Shown here piece by piece: positions 6,971 through 14,382 of a DNA stretch of 32,433 nt. The notes beneath the pieces were generated by a model. It did not search any database. It was given only the letters and a program-made list of their open reading frames with translations, and was not told the DNA's origin. Numbering within the stretch: the first letter of the stretch is position 1; each line of letters opens with the position of its first letter. The position numbers and the translations under genes were made by a program. Source of the stretch: an uncultured Peptococcaceae bacterium (lineage in GTDB: Bacteria; Bacillota; Peptococcia; Peptococcales; Peptococcaceae); assembly GCA_934229395.1 (NCBI GenBank), contig CAKQDL010000016.1, forward strand, positions 1 through 32,433. Direction: 5' to 3'.

Positions 6971-7519
6971 TTACTCGCCTCCTTTGTTTTTTTCTAGGCG
7001 CGTTTCTTTAAAAACAATGTCCACGCGTTCGCAGGGGACGCCGGTGGCGTGCTCTAGGTTTTGGGCCACGGCTTGACGAATGGCGTCGGCTTGGGCCACG
7101 GCGGTGCTTGTTGGCACTATGCCTAGGCGGATTTTGACGCGGTAGGCGGTTTGGCCGCCTTTTTTTACGAGGCGCAGGCCTACGTTGTCCTCGACCACGC
7201 CGGTGATGTTTTCGGTGGTGAGGTAGACGATGTTTTTCATGGCGCGCTTGCTCATGGTGATGGAGCCACCGTCTTGGTAGCGCACGAGGCGCTTTTGCTT
7301 TCTTGGGGCGAGGAGGCCCTTTAGCACGAGAAGCAAAGCGGCCAAGAGGGCTGCGGCCCCTGTTATGAGGAGGGCAAGGCGAATGTTGTCTTGGCTAAAA
7401 TGGGGCGTGAGCCACGCGGGCAGGGGCCAGGGCGCATAAATCACATAGGCGCTTAGGCCAATGTAAGCGGTCATGAGAAGGCCTACCACAATATAGGCTA
7501 ATTTGGTGATGAGGCGCAT
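6971..7519 (-). CDS. amaP: Alkaline shock response membrane anchor protein AmaP
   Basis: The 182-residue protein has two N-terminal transmembrane helices (about residues 5-30 and 46-68) and a cytoplasmic domain. The signature region is GGSITMSKRAMKNIVYLTTENITGVVEDNVGL, followed by an Asp23-like C-terminal part (RVKIRLGIVPTS..). In Staphylococcus aureus AmaP anchors Asp23 to the membrane. Gene order amaP-DUF2273-asp23 supports the same role here. It follows rsmI by 16 bp with a strong AAGGAGG site, so the module appears to be transcribed with the translation and replication genes upstream. Confidence 0.88.
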   Translation of the reverse strand: MRLITKLAYIVVGLLMTAYIGLSAYVIYAPWPLPAWLTPHFSQDNIRLALLITGAAALLAALLLVLKGLLAPRKQKRLVRYQDGGSITMSKRAMKNIVYLTTENITGVVEDNVGLRLVKKGGQTAYRVKIRLGIVPTSTAVAQADAIRQAVAQNLEHATGVPCERVDIVFKETRLEKNKGGE

Positions 7520-7535
7520 CCTCCTGCCTCCTTTC

Positions 7536-8369
7536 TTAGTCCTCTAGGAGGGCGTTGTAAATATCGCGCTTGGCGAGCTTGAATTTTTTGGCGGCGTCCT
7601 TGGCGGCTTGGTTGGTGCTTTGGCCCTCACGCACAAGGTCGCGGGCGTAGGCGAGGGCTGTGTCTAAGCTGACCTCTTCTTTCTCTGCCGCTGGGCCTAG
7701 TATCATAACAAATTCGCCGCGCGGGGCGTTTTCTTCAAAATGGGCGCACACCTCGCTTACGCTCCCGCGCACGACCTCTTCAAACTTTTTGGATATTTCG
7801 CGCGCACAGGCCAGCTCGCGCTCGGGCCAACGCTTTTTTAGGGCACCTAGGGTATCCAAGAGGCGGTGCGGCGCTTCGTAGATGATGGCGGTGGCGCTTT
7901 GCTTGTCTAGGGCATCTAGGCGGGCATCGAGGTCTTTTTTCTTGCGTGGCAAAAAGCCCTCAAAAATAAAACGGTCGCTTGCAATGCCGCTCAATACGAG
8001 GGCTGTGAGGGAGGCGCTAGGACCTGGGAGCACGGTGTACGGCAGGCCGCGCTCGCGCATGACGTTTACCAGCTCAAAGCCGGGGTCCGAGATTACGGGC
8101 ATACCGGCATCACTCACGAGGGCCACGTTTTTGCCTGCCTCTACTTCGTCGGCAATGGCGTGGGCGCGCTCTAGGGGCGAATGGTCGTGGTAGCTTTTGA
8201 GGGGCTTTTGAATCTCAAAATGGCGCAGGAGCTTGAGGCTGTTGCGCGTGTCCTCGCAATAGATGACATCGGCCTCTTCTAGGGTGCGCAGGACGCGCAG
8301 GGTGATGTCTTCGAGGTTTCCAATGGGGGTGGCACACAAATAGAGCATACCTGGGCTGTTATTTTCCAT
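7536..8369 (-). CDS. rsmI: 16S rRNA (cytidine-1402-2'-O)-methyltransferase
   Basis: RsmI uses S-adenosylmethionine to methylate the ribose of C1402 in the ribosomal decoding centre. The 277-residue protein has the tetrapyrrole-methylase fold: LYLCATPIGNLEDITLRVL at the N-terminus, EDTRNSLKLL, and SDAGMPVISDPGFELV near residue 95, with a short helical C-terminal domain. The ATG at 8369 is chosen because AAGGAGAAAGCC precedes it and the protein then begins just ahead of the conserved motif. The frame could run up to 8426, but that would overlap the upstream gene deeply. The 11-base overlap with the trmN6-like gene suggests translational coupling. Confidence 0.93.
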   Translation of the reverse strand: MENNSPGMLYLCATPIGNLEDITLRVLRTLEEADVIYCEDTRNSLKLLRHFEIQKPLKSYHDHSPLERAHAIADEVEAGKNVALVSDAGMPVISDPGFELVNVMRERGLPYTVLPGPSASLTALVLSGIASDRFIFEGFLPRKKKDLDARLDALDKQSATAIIYEAPHRLLDTLGALKKRWPERELACAREISKKFEEVVRGSVSEVCAHFEENAPRGEFVMILGPAAEKEEVSLDTALAYARDLVREGQSTNQAAKDAAKKFKLAKRDIYNALLED

Positions 8370-9105
8370 GGCTTTCTCCTTCGTACCAGGATTGAATGGT
8401 TGGGCGATAATAGCCCATGTCATCATAAATATAAAGGGGCTCCTCTACGACCAAATCTTGGGCGCCGAGGTAGCAGCATTCGACCAAGACGAGCTTGGCT
8501 GGCTCGCCGGCGCGGGCGTAAACGCTTTGGATGCGCACGGGCTTGCACTTGTACTTGAGGGCCGTGGTGATGACCTCATCGAGGCGGGCGGCGCGGTGAA
8601 TCATGGCAATGCGGCCGCGTTCCTTGAGAGCATAGGCGGCAAAACGAAAGACGTCGTCCAAATTGGCGGTGTGCTCGTGGCGAGCGAGGTCGGTTTCGCG
8701 GTCGGGATTGGCGGCGCCGTGGCCGACCTTAAAGAAGGGTGGGTTGACGGTGATGAGGTTGTAGCGACGCTGATAGATGGGGTCCTTTTGGCGCAGGTCG
8801 TGGAGGGCAAAATGGAGGCGTTCCTCGTCGATGCCGTTGCGCGCCTGGCTTAGAATGGCGTTTTTTATAAGCTGTGGCTGAATGTCGAGGCCGGTGATGG
8901 TGGCGCGCTCAAAGCGGGCGGCCAAAATAAAGGCCACAATGCCTGTGCCGGTGCAAAGGTCCAAAATTTCCTTGGCCTCGCCGACAAAATGGGCCAAGAG
9001 GACGGCGTCAATGGAAAAGCGCAGGCCGCCCTTGCGTTGGTAAAGGCCCCAGTCGTTGAGGGCTAGGGCGGTCCATTCCAAGTCGTTTGGCTTATTCATC
9101 GCCAT
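8359..9105 (-). CDS. yabB: tRNA1(Val) (adenine37-N6)-methyltransferase-like protein (YabB family)
   Basis: The protein is about 248 residues with a class I methyltransferase fold. The SAM-binding motif is ILDLCTGTGIVAFILA (about residues 46-61), an acidic residue ends strand 2 (TGLDIQ), and the catalytic NPPF of N6-adenine methyltransferases is at VNPPFF near residue 124. Escherichia coli TrmN6 methylates A37 of tRNA1(Val); the exact tRNA here is an inference. Bacillus yabB lies in the same neighbourhood, directly before the GIY-YIG gene yazA, which is missing here, and rsmI. The start could be GTG 9108, ATG 9105 or ATG 9099; 9105 has AGGA eight bases upstream. It overlaps the end of ricT. 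Confidence 0.85.
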   Translation of the reverse strand: MAMNKPNDLEWTALALNDWGLYQRKGGLRFSIDAVLLAHFVGEAKEILDLCTGTGIVAFILAARFERATITGLDIQPQLIKNAILSQARNGIDEERLHFALHDLRQKDPIYQRRYNLITVNPPFFKVGHGAANPDRETDLARHEHTANLDDVFRFAAYALKERGRIAMIHRAARLDEVITTALKYKCKPVRIQSVYARAGEPAKLVLVECCYLGAQDLVVEEPLYIYDDMGYYRPTIQSWYEGESHGK

Positions 9106-10309
9106 CACTCATTTCCTCGGCGCGGTTTTTGTTGCGGCCTCGTCCGCCGCGGCTGCCGCGTTTGCGTGGGCGCTTGTCATTTTTTTTTGGATAGGGCTTG
9201 CCGTCGCGGTTTTTCTTGTCCTTTGCTGAGTAATCGTTGTTTTGCTTTTTATTTTTCTTGTTTGGCTTGCGCTTGTCGTCGCGAGGGAGATTGGCGCGGC
9301 GTTCGCGTGGCTGCTTGTCGTTTTTGGCGGCTTCCTTGGTGTACTCCACCAATGGATTAAAATAATCTTCAACGAAAATTTCGGTGCCGTTTTCTGGCTT
9401 TTCGGCCTTTGGCGGACGCTTGGCGCTTTGCTTTGAGTGACGCTTGTCTTGGCGTTCGCGTTTTTCGCGCTTGTCTGGACGCTTACTTTCATGCTTGGCT
9501 GGCTTCGGTGTTTCTAGGGTCACCACTTCAATCACGTCGTCGCTTTCGGCCACAACCACGCCTTCGTCTGCCATTGGGCACTTACCTTGGCAGCCCTCGC
9601 AGGCTTCGCCTTCGGCCTTGCCTTGCTCGCGGGCTTGGCGGGCGGCTTCCTTGGCGAGGCGGTTGGATTCTACATAGTGTTCGTTTTCGTAATTGAGACA
9701 GCACAAAAGACGGCCGCAGCAGCCGCTGATTTTTGTAGGATTGAGGGAAATGCTCTGTTCCTTGGCCATTTTGATGGACACTGGCGAAAAATCTGTAAGA
9801 AAACGGTGGCAGCAAAGTGGCTCGCCACAAATGCCAATGCCGCCAATGATGCGGGCTTCGTCGCGCACGCCAATTTGGCGCAATTCGATGCGGGTGTGGA
9901 AGGCTTGGGCCAATTCCTTAATGAGCTCGCGGAAGTCCACGCGGTCATCGGCTGTGAAGTTCACGACGATTTTGCCGCGGTCGAAGGTGTATTCCACGTT
10001 CACAAGCTTCATTTCGAGGTTGCAATAGGTAATTTTTTCCTTGCAAATGGCGTAAGCGTCCTTTGAAGCCGCAAGGTTTTCCTCATGGATGGCATCGTCC
10101 TCTTCGGTGGCCACGCGGATGATGGGCTTTAGGGGCGCCACAATCTCGCTTTCCGGCACCCAATGGCTGGCCAGGGCCACGCGGGCGTATTCAATACCGC
10201 GAGCAGTTTCTACAATAACGTGTTGCTTTTCGTCGATGAACATCGACTCGCTGTCGAAATAATATATTTTTCCGGTGCGTCCAAATTGCACACCAATGAT
10301 TTGAGGCAT
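9092..10309 (-). CDS. ricT: PSP1-domain protein RicT (YaaT) with long basic C-terminal tail
   Basis: The first 240 or so residues are a PSP1/RicT domain: VGVQFG-type start, IVVNFTADDRVDFRELIKELA, and the cysteine clusters CGEPLCC and SGCCGRLLCCLNYE. In B. subtilis RicT works with RicA and RicF, carries iron-sulfur clusters and affects RNase Y and phosphorelay activity. A further CEGCQGKC cluster near residue 250 is unusual. The last 130 or so residues are very rich in Lys, Arg, Asp and Asn and end GSRGGRGRNKNRAEE, so the protein is far longer than the usual 270-300. The tail looks disordered and could bind RNA. AAGGAG fixes the start 13 bp after holB. Confidence 0.88.
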   Translation of the reverse strand: MPQIIGVQFGRTGKIYYFDSESMFIDEKQHVIVETARGIEYARVALASHWVPESEIVAPLKPIIRVATEEDDAIHEENLAASKDAYAICKEKITYCNLEMKLVNVEYTFDRGKIVVNFTADDRVDFRELIKELAQAFHTRIELRQIGVRDEARIIGGIGICGEPLCCHRFLTDFSPVSIKMAKEQSISLNPTKISGCCGRLLCCLNYENEHYVESNRLAKEAARQAREQGKAEGEACEGCQGKCPMADEGVVVAESDDVIEVVTLETPKPAKHESKRPDKREKRERQDKRHSKQSAKRPPKAEKPENGTEIFVEDYFNPLVEYTKEAAKNDKQPRERRANLPRDDKRKPNKKNKKQNNDYSAKDKKNRDGKPYPKKNDKRPRKRGSRGGRGRNKNRAEEMSDGDE

Positions 10310-10322
10310 AAATTTCTCCTTC

Positions 10323-11255
10323 CTATTGACGCAAATGCGCCGACATCTCTATAAAAAGCGCGCCCATAATAAAGGCCGGCTCTGTATTGGTTTCTAGCCT
10401 TTCTAAGGCTTTGGTGGTGTCTTGGGTGGCCGCTAGGAGCGCGCCTACGTCGCGCCCCATGGTGAGGTCATGGCGGAGACGTTTTTCTAGCCAGGCGCGC
10501 ACCATCACCACAGCTTCTAGGGCCTCCTCGCGTTTGCCCATTAGTGTATCGGCATAGCTCACAAGGTGGCCTGGGTGGGTGCTTGTGAGGCACGCGAGCT
10601 TTTCCTCGAGGGCCTCTTGACGCGCGCGTTTTTCCTCCCAAGCCGCTTCGTCCGCAAGTAAGGCGCGGGCACGGGTGAGGGAGCCACGGCTTAGGCGCGC
10701 CGCCATCTGTGCGCGCTCGTCGTCCTCGCCCAAAAGGCGCACAAGGACCTTTTCAGAAAGGGGACGAAAATGAATCCGCTGCACCCTAGACAAAATCGTC
10801 CGGGGCAGACGCATAGAAGTGGCCAGCAAGAGAAAGACCGTTGGCCCCTGCGGCTCCTCGATGGTTTTAAGGAGGGCGTTGGCCGCCTCTATGCCCATTG
10901 TGTCGGCCGCTTCAATCACGACCACCGTGTAGCCGCCTTGGCGCGAGGACACACCGAGGCGGGTGCGGAGCTCGCGAATTTGCTTAATTTTGATGCTTTT
11001 TCCATCAGGCGCCACGGTAATGAGGTCGGGATGCATCCCAGCAGCCATCATGTGGCAGCTGTTGCACACACCACACGCCTCGCTTCCGACTGGCTCTTGG
11101 CACAAGAGGAGCTCGGCAAAGGCAAGGGCTGTTGTTTTTTTGCCCACGCCCTCGGGCCCTTCAAAAAGATAGGCGTGGCTCACGCGATTTTTTTCAAAGG
11201 CGTGGCGCAACCCCTGCACCGCTGGCTCTTGGCCCAAAATTTTTGCAAATCCCAT
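10323..11255 (-). CDS. holB: DNA polymerase III delta' subunit
   Basis: The 310-residue clamp-loader subunit shows an AAA+ Walker A (GPEGVGKKTT, about residues 34-43). A zinc site follows (Cys before QEPVGSEACGVCNSC), then the SRQGGYTVVVIEAADTMGIEAANALLKTIEEP region and ATSMRLPRTILSRVQ (sensor 1 and SRC-like motif). It helps load the DnaN clamp that is encoded 4 kb away. GGGAGGACGCT before ATG 11255 and the family's usual N-terminus (FAKILGQEPAV) set the start; the longer frame to 11303 has no ribosome site. It lies 51 bp downstream of the decarboxylase-like gene, a gap that contains a TATAAT on minus. Confidence 0.93.
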   Translation of the reverse strand: MGFAKILGQEPAVQGLRHAFEKNRVSHAYLFEGPEGVGKKTTALAFAELLLCQEPVGSEACGVCNSCHMMAAGMHPDLITVAPDGKSIKIKQIRELRTRLGVSSRQGGYTVVVIEAADTMGIEAANALLKTIEEPQGPTVFLLLATSMRLPRTILSRVQRIHFRPLSEKVLVRLLGEDDERAQMAARLSRGSLTRARALLADEAAWEEKRARQEALEEKLACLTSTHPGHLVSYADTLMGKREEALEAVVMVRAWLEKRLRHDLTMGRDVGALLAATQDTTKALERLETNTEPAFIMGALFIEMSAHLRQ

Positions 11256-11306
11256 AGCGTCCTCCCTGCATTTTCTTTTTATTATAGTTGTTTTTCGCCA
11301 CAAATG

Positions 11307-12674
11307 CTAGTTTTTGACCACAAGGAGGGTGGCGTCTTCGTCCTGACCGCTCGCAAGCCATGCGTCGATGTGGCTTTTGTTGATGCGCTCGCCAGGCAGA
11401 AGCAGGGGAATCCCCGGTGGATAGGCCTCCAAAATTTGAGCCGCCACCCGCCCCTTCGCTTTCACCAGAGGCACGCGCTCCTTTTGGGCGTAATAGGCCT
11501 CGCTTAGGCTCATCATGGTTTTACCGTGGCGCTTTACGTAGCATGGCTTTGGTATTGGCGTGCGGATGGTGTCAAGGCGCTTGTCGGCCTCCAAAAAGAG
11601 GGCCAGCGGCATGGCGCCATCTAAGGGGAGCATCACCAAGGCGCCGCGGCCGTCGGTCATCTCGCACTCAAGGCCCAGCTCGCGGAAAACCTCGCCAATG
11701 GCCTCGCCCGAAGCATGTGGGCAGGTAAAATAGAGCTTAAAGGGATCTTGGAACCACCACAGCGTTTCCTCCAAAACAAGATGCTTCATCTTGCCAAGGC
11801 CCCACTTGGAGATTTTGAGCTGGTCGATGGCCTTTTCAATGATGGCCCTTCCCTCGCCAAAGAGCCACACGCCGCTGGCCTCCAGGCTCGCCATCAGAAG
11901 ATAGCTCGGCGAGGTGGTATGGAGGAGGGCCACGGCCTCGGTGAGGGGCGTCACCAGCGCCTCGTCACGAATCAGCATAATCGAGGCCTGGGTGAGGCAA
12001 GGCAGGGTTTTGTGGGCGCTTTCAATGACCACATCGCCGCCTAGGCTCAGCGCATCCTGAGTAAGGCCAGGGGTCACACAAAAATGCGCGCTGTGGGCCC
12101 CGTCCACAATGGTCGTGATGCCCATTTTTTTGGCCTCTGCAAAAAGCCAGTGGTTTTTGTAGCTAAAGCCGTGGTAGGTTGGGTGCACCACCACCATGAG
12201 CTTGCAGTCGGGGTGTTCCTCTGCCGCAGCCTTGAAGGTTTGCAGGTTCACGCCAAGGGGAATCCCTAGGCGTGAGTCAAAATCCACATCCAAATAAATC
12301 GGCTCCGATCCACTTAGGACCATGGCCTCAATGATGGAATGATGGGCGTGGCGTGGCACAAATATTTTTTTGCCGCGGCCCAAGGCCAAAATCGCCGCCT
12401 TAAGCCCCAAGGACGTGCCGCCCAAGAGGTATTGCACGTGGGCACAGTCGCGTTCCCGCGCCCAGCCCGCCATAGAACTTTTGAGCGCGCCCGTGGGATG
12501 GGCCAGGTTATCTAGCCCTTCGATTTCTGTTTTGTCGTAGCGCCATACTTCTTCGCCCCAGGCCTCTCGCAAGGCCTCGGGCACGAGGTGGCCGTTTTTG
12601 TGGCCCGGCGTGTGGCCGCTGATGAGGTTTTTCTTGACATTTTTTTCTAGCGCCATCCATAGCTTAGCTTGCAT
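11307..12674 (-). CDS. Orn/Lys/Arg decarboxylase-family PLP enzyme (YaaO type)
   Basis: The 455-residue protein has fold-type I PLP features: HTPGHKNG near residue 21, LGGTSLGLKAAI, a PLP-contact DGAHSAHF (Asp191, His194) and the Schiff-base lysine in ESAHKTLPCLTQ (Lys222). A shorter C-terminal Orn/DAP/Arg decarboxylase domain ends with AYPPGIPLLLPGERI. This length matches the YaaO/SpeA-like branch rather than the 700-residue inducible decarboxylases. The substrate (arginine, lysine or ornithine) cannot be told from sequence. AAGGAG eight bases before ATG 12674 fixes the start; the frame extends to 12779 without a ribosome site. Gene order with holB is as in Bacillus, without tmk, yaaQ and yaaR between them. 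Confidence 0.88.
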   Translation of the reverse strand: MQAKLWMALEKNVKKNLISGHTPGHKNGHLVPEALREAWGEEVWRYDKTEIEGLDNLAHPTGALKSSMAGWARERDCAHVQYLLGGTSLGLKAAILALGRGKKIFVPRHAHHSIIEAMVLSGSEPIYLDVDFDSRLGIPLGVNLQTFKAAAEEHPDCKLMVVVHPTYHGFSYKNHWLFAEAKKMGITTIVDGAHSAHFCVTPGLTQDALSLGGDVVIESAHKTLPCLTQASIMLIRDEALVTPLTEAVALLHTTSPSYLLMASLEASGVWLFGEGRAIIEKAIDQLKISKWGLGKMKHLVLEETLWWFQDPFKLYFTCPHASGEAIGEVFRELGLECEMTDGRGALVMLPLDGAMPLALFLEADKRLDTIRTPIPKPCYVKRHGKTMMSLSEAYYAQKERVPLVKAKGRVAAQILEAYPPGIPLLLPGERINKSHIDAWLASGQDEDATLLVVKN

Positions 12675-12713
12675 AATAATCTCCTTATAGCTCGCACAAA
12701 TTGCCAAAATTCC

Positions 12714-12742
12714 TTGTAGCAAAACAAAACTCATTCTATAAT
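12714..12742 (+). promoter_or_regulatory. Promoter of the unknown gene at 12794
   Basis: TTGTAG, 17 bases, then a perfect TATAAT, 52 bp ahead of the start codon. The same 119-bp divergent gap must also hold the promoter of the minus-strand decarboxylase operon. A TATAAT on minus at 12751-12756 is a candidate, so the two may overlap and interfere. A GGCGC-CAT-GCGCC palindrome lies just before the ribosome site. Confidence 0.6.
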
Positions 12743-12793
12743 ATATCTGATTATACGAAATTTCGGCGCCATGCGCCACTTAGGAGGACAAGT

Positions 12794-13846
12794 ATGAGTC
12801 CAATAAAATTAAATCCTACCTTCGAGGCCTTGGCCAACGCCGCCGAGGACATCAGCCGTTTTTCCCCGTGGGAAATGGATTTGGCACCTTTTATGATGTG
12901 CCAAGACGAGGATGGCGAAGGCGTTGTGGTCGTTTTTGAAGAAGGGGAAAGCAAGGAGCGCGCGGTGCGTTTTATTTTGGGCGCGAGTGGCATCAAAAGC
13001 TTTTGCCTAGAAGGCGAGATGGACCCCGACGAACCAAGTGGCGAGGCCATTGTGGCCGCCTACGAGGGCCATTATTACGAAATCGGCTACAATATGAAGG
13101 CCATGACCAGCTTTGAAAAGGCCATGAGCGGCGAACGCAAGGACGCGCTGCGCTTCCATTATCAGCGCCAAGGCGCTAGCCCTGTGACCATCACCGATAC
13201 CGAGGACTACGACAAACTCACCCATTTGGTCAAGGACCTCCTGCGCCTCTTCTCCCGCCAGCTTTTAAATAGCCACGACACCCACTCTGTCTTTTCCATC
13301 AACAGCCAAAGCCAAGGCAACATGCTCACCCTAGCGCGCTACCTCGTCAGCGACGAATGTGCCCGCACCAGCGACTACACCCTCCTTTATAAGGACTTCA
13401 TCGCCCCCGGCGCGCCCCTCGCCGACGAATTTACCGACGCCCGCGTGGCCCATCTGCGCCCAACAGCCGACGAATACGAGCTCTTTTATCTCTACGTGCC
13501 CACACGCTTCGCCGGCAGCAGCGTGCTGAGCCAGGTCGTCTTCCTAGTGAACCTCGAAAGCGGCTTTATAGAGTACAACGACGCCATGCCCCTAGGCCCA
13601 AAATGGCAAGAAAAACTCCTGCGCGACATCTACGGCTATTTTCTCGAGGAAAAAAAGCGTCCCCAAACCCTCTATCTCTCAAGCCAGCCCTGCTACCACG
13701 CCCTAGCCACCAGCCTCATGCGCGCCAAAATCCACCCCGTCTACCTGCAAGAAAGCTTCGTCGCCGAAGAAATCCTCGACACCTACCTAGAAGCCATGCA
13801 CCTAGACCGCTACGATTTACTCAAAGACACCCTCGTCCGCCGCTAA
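12794..13846 (+). CDS. Conserved-looking protein of unknown function
   Basis: I do not recognise this 350-residue protein with certainty. It has no signal peptide or membrane segment, is acidic in its first 150 residues, and appears soluble. The C-terminal third (WQEKLLRDIYGYFLEEKKRPQTLYLSSQPCYHALATSLMRAKIHPVYLQE) recalls DUF6930/DUF7309-type modules, in which a short domain compares a value against a second, smaller chain segment; this is a weak resemblance. TAGGAGG ahead of ATG 12794 sets the start. It is the only plus-strand gene on the left arm, so it runs against replication. Its 3' half is markedly richer in C at third positions than its 5' half. Confidence 0.8.
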   Translation: MSPIKLNPTFEALANAAEDISRFSPWEMDLAPFMMCQDEDGEGVVVVFEEGESKERAVRFILGASGIKSFCLEGEMDPDEPSGEAIVAAYEGHYYEIGYNMKAMTSFEKAMSGERKDALRFHYQRQGASPVTITDTEDYDKLTHLVKDLLRLFSRQLLNSHDTHSVFSINSQSQGNMLTLARYLVSDECARTSDYTLLYKDFIAPGAPLADEFTDARVAHLRPTADEYELFYLYVPTRFAGSSVLSQVVFLVNLESGFIEYNDAMPLGPKWQEKLLRDIYGYFLEEKKRPQTLYLSSQPCYHALATSLMRAKIHPVYLQESFVAEEILDTYLEAMHLDRYDLLKDTLVRR

Positions 13847-13878
13847 AAAAAGCCTCCTCGGCGTGAGGGGGCTTTTTT
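13847..13878 (+). terminator. Terminator of the unknown gene at 12794
   Basis: The stem AGCCTCCTC-GGCGT-GAGGGGGCT follows the stop codon directly and is followed by six T. Confidence 0.85.
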
Positions 13879-13921
13879 AACGCATTTATAGCTTCTATAA
13901 GAGACGCCTTATCTCTAGGCC

Positions 13922-13950
13922 TTGACGCGACGTTTTATTTGCTCTATAAT
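13922..13950 (+). promoter_or_regulatory. Strong promoter of the intergenic RNA
   Basis: TTGACG, exactly 17 bases, then TATAAT. This is 11 of 12 consensus positions at optimal spacing, comparable to the rpmH promoter. It follows the terminator of the preceding gene and has no coding sequence downstream. Confidence 0.8.
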
Positions 13951-13956
13951 TCTAAC

Positions 13957-14203
13957 AATTCAAACTTACATAAGAGGCGGACAAACGTCCACCGGCTGTG
14001 TTGTTTGATGAAGAAAGAGTGAAGCATCCCTCAATGCTCTAGTAGCATTCCTCCCCTACTCTCTGATGAATTTCCCTCTTTTTCTATAAGTGCATGGCGA
14101 GAGAAACACTTCTTGTTCTCTTTACGAGAGCATCTACCTCAAGGTGCTCTCCCTCTCGCCAAATGCCACCGACCTGTGTACCTGCATGCATGGGTCTTTT
14201 TTT
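13957..14203 (+). ncRNA. Structured small RNA of about 247 nt, family not recognised
   Basis: The transcript is bounded by a consensus promoter and a strong terminator. It contains a GGAC-AAAC-GTCC hairpin (13979-13990) and an AGCAT-CCCTCA-ATGCT hairpin near 14023. An AGTAG..CTACT alternative stem holds TTCCTCCCC in its loop. A stem GGCGAGAG/CTCTCGCC (14096-14103 with 14153-14160), extended by GCAT/ATGC, encloses a 10-bp hairpin GAGAGCATCT-ACCTCA-AGGTGCTCTC. UCCC occurs four times. CU-rich loops of this kind pair with Shine-Dalgarno sequences in several Firmicute regulatory RNAs. 6S RNA was considered because of size and the CCTACTCTCTGATGAA segment, but a 6S closing stem is not evident. SRP RNA, RNase P RNA and tmRNA signatures are absent. 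Confidence 0.6.
14171..14203 (+). terminator. Terminator of the intergenic RNA
   Basis: A 10-bp stem including three G-U pairs (GACCTGTGTA with TGCATGGGTC) closes on a CCTGCA loop and is followed by seven T. Confidence 0.8.
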
Positions 14204-14210
14204 ATGCGCA

Positions 14211-14231
14211 AAATAGCCTCCCGAAGGAGGC
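14211..14231 (-). terminator. Probable terminator of the dnaA-dnaN-recF direction
   Basis: Read on minus, GCCTCC-TTCG-GGAGGC is followed by TATTTTGC. It lies about 150 bp past the recF stop, beyond repeat E, and faces the small-RNA terminator. Confidence 0.55.
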
Positions 14232-14260
14232 GTTGGGCGCAAACAAGCGAGAAAACTGTT

Positions 14261-14382
14261 GGAGAATATACCAAGCCTTCCCCATAAGGGGGGAAGGTGG
14301 CAGGCGTAGCCTGACGGATGAGGGGTATGAGCGGAGCGCGAATAATCGAATGAGCAGTAAGACATGGCGAAAATCCACCTTA
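14261..14382. repeat. Interspersed repeat, copy E (partial), touching recF
   Basis: This copy holds GGAGAATA..CCTTCCCC, a hairpin, GGCGTAGCCTGACGGATGAGGGGTATGAGCG and a truncated core ending GAAAATCCACCTT. The last bases of that match overlap the TAA stop codon of recF. Both terminal inverted repeats are missing. Confidence 0.7.

Noticed and set aside
10770..11507. 245-codon plus-strand frame across holB and the decarboxylase-like gene
   Set aside because: Both genes on minus show family motifs and ribosome sites; the plus frame spans their junction and has neither.
13957..14203. Intergenic RNA as SRP RNA, RNase P RNA or tmRNA
   Set aside because: The conserved SRP apical GGAAG..AGCAGC loop, the RNase P GAGGAAAGTCC and ACAGAAA motifs and the tmRNA tRNA-like ends are not present.
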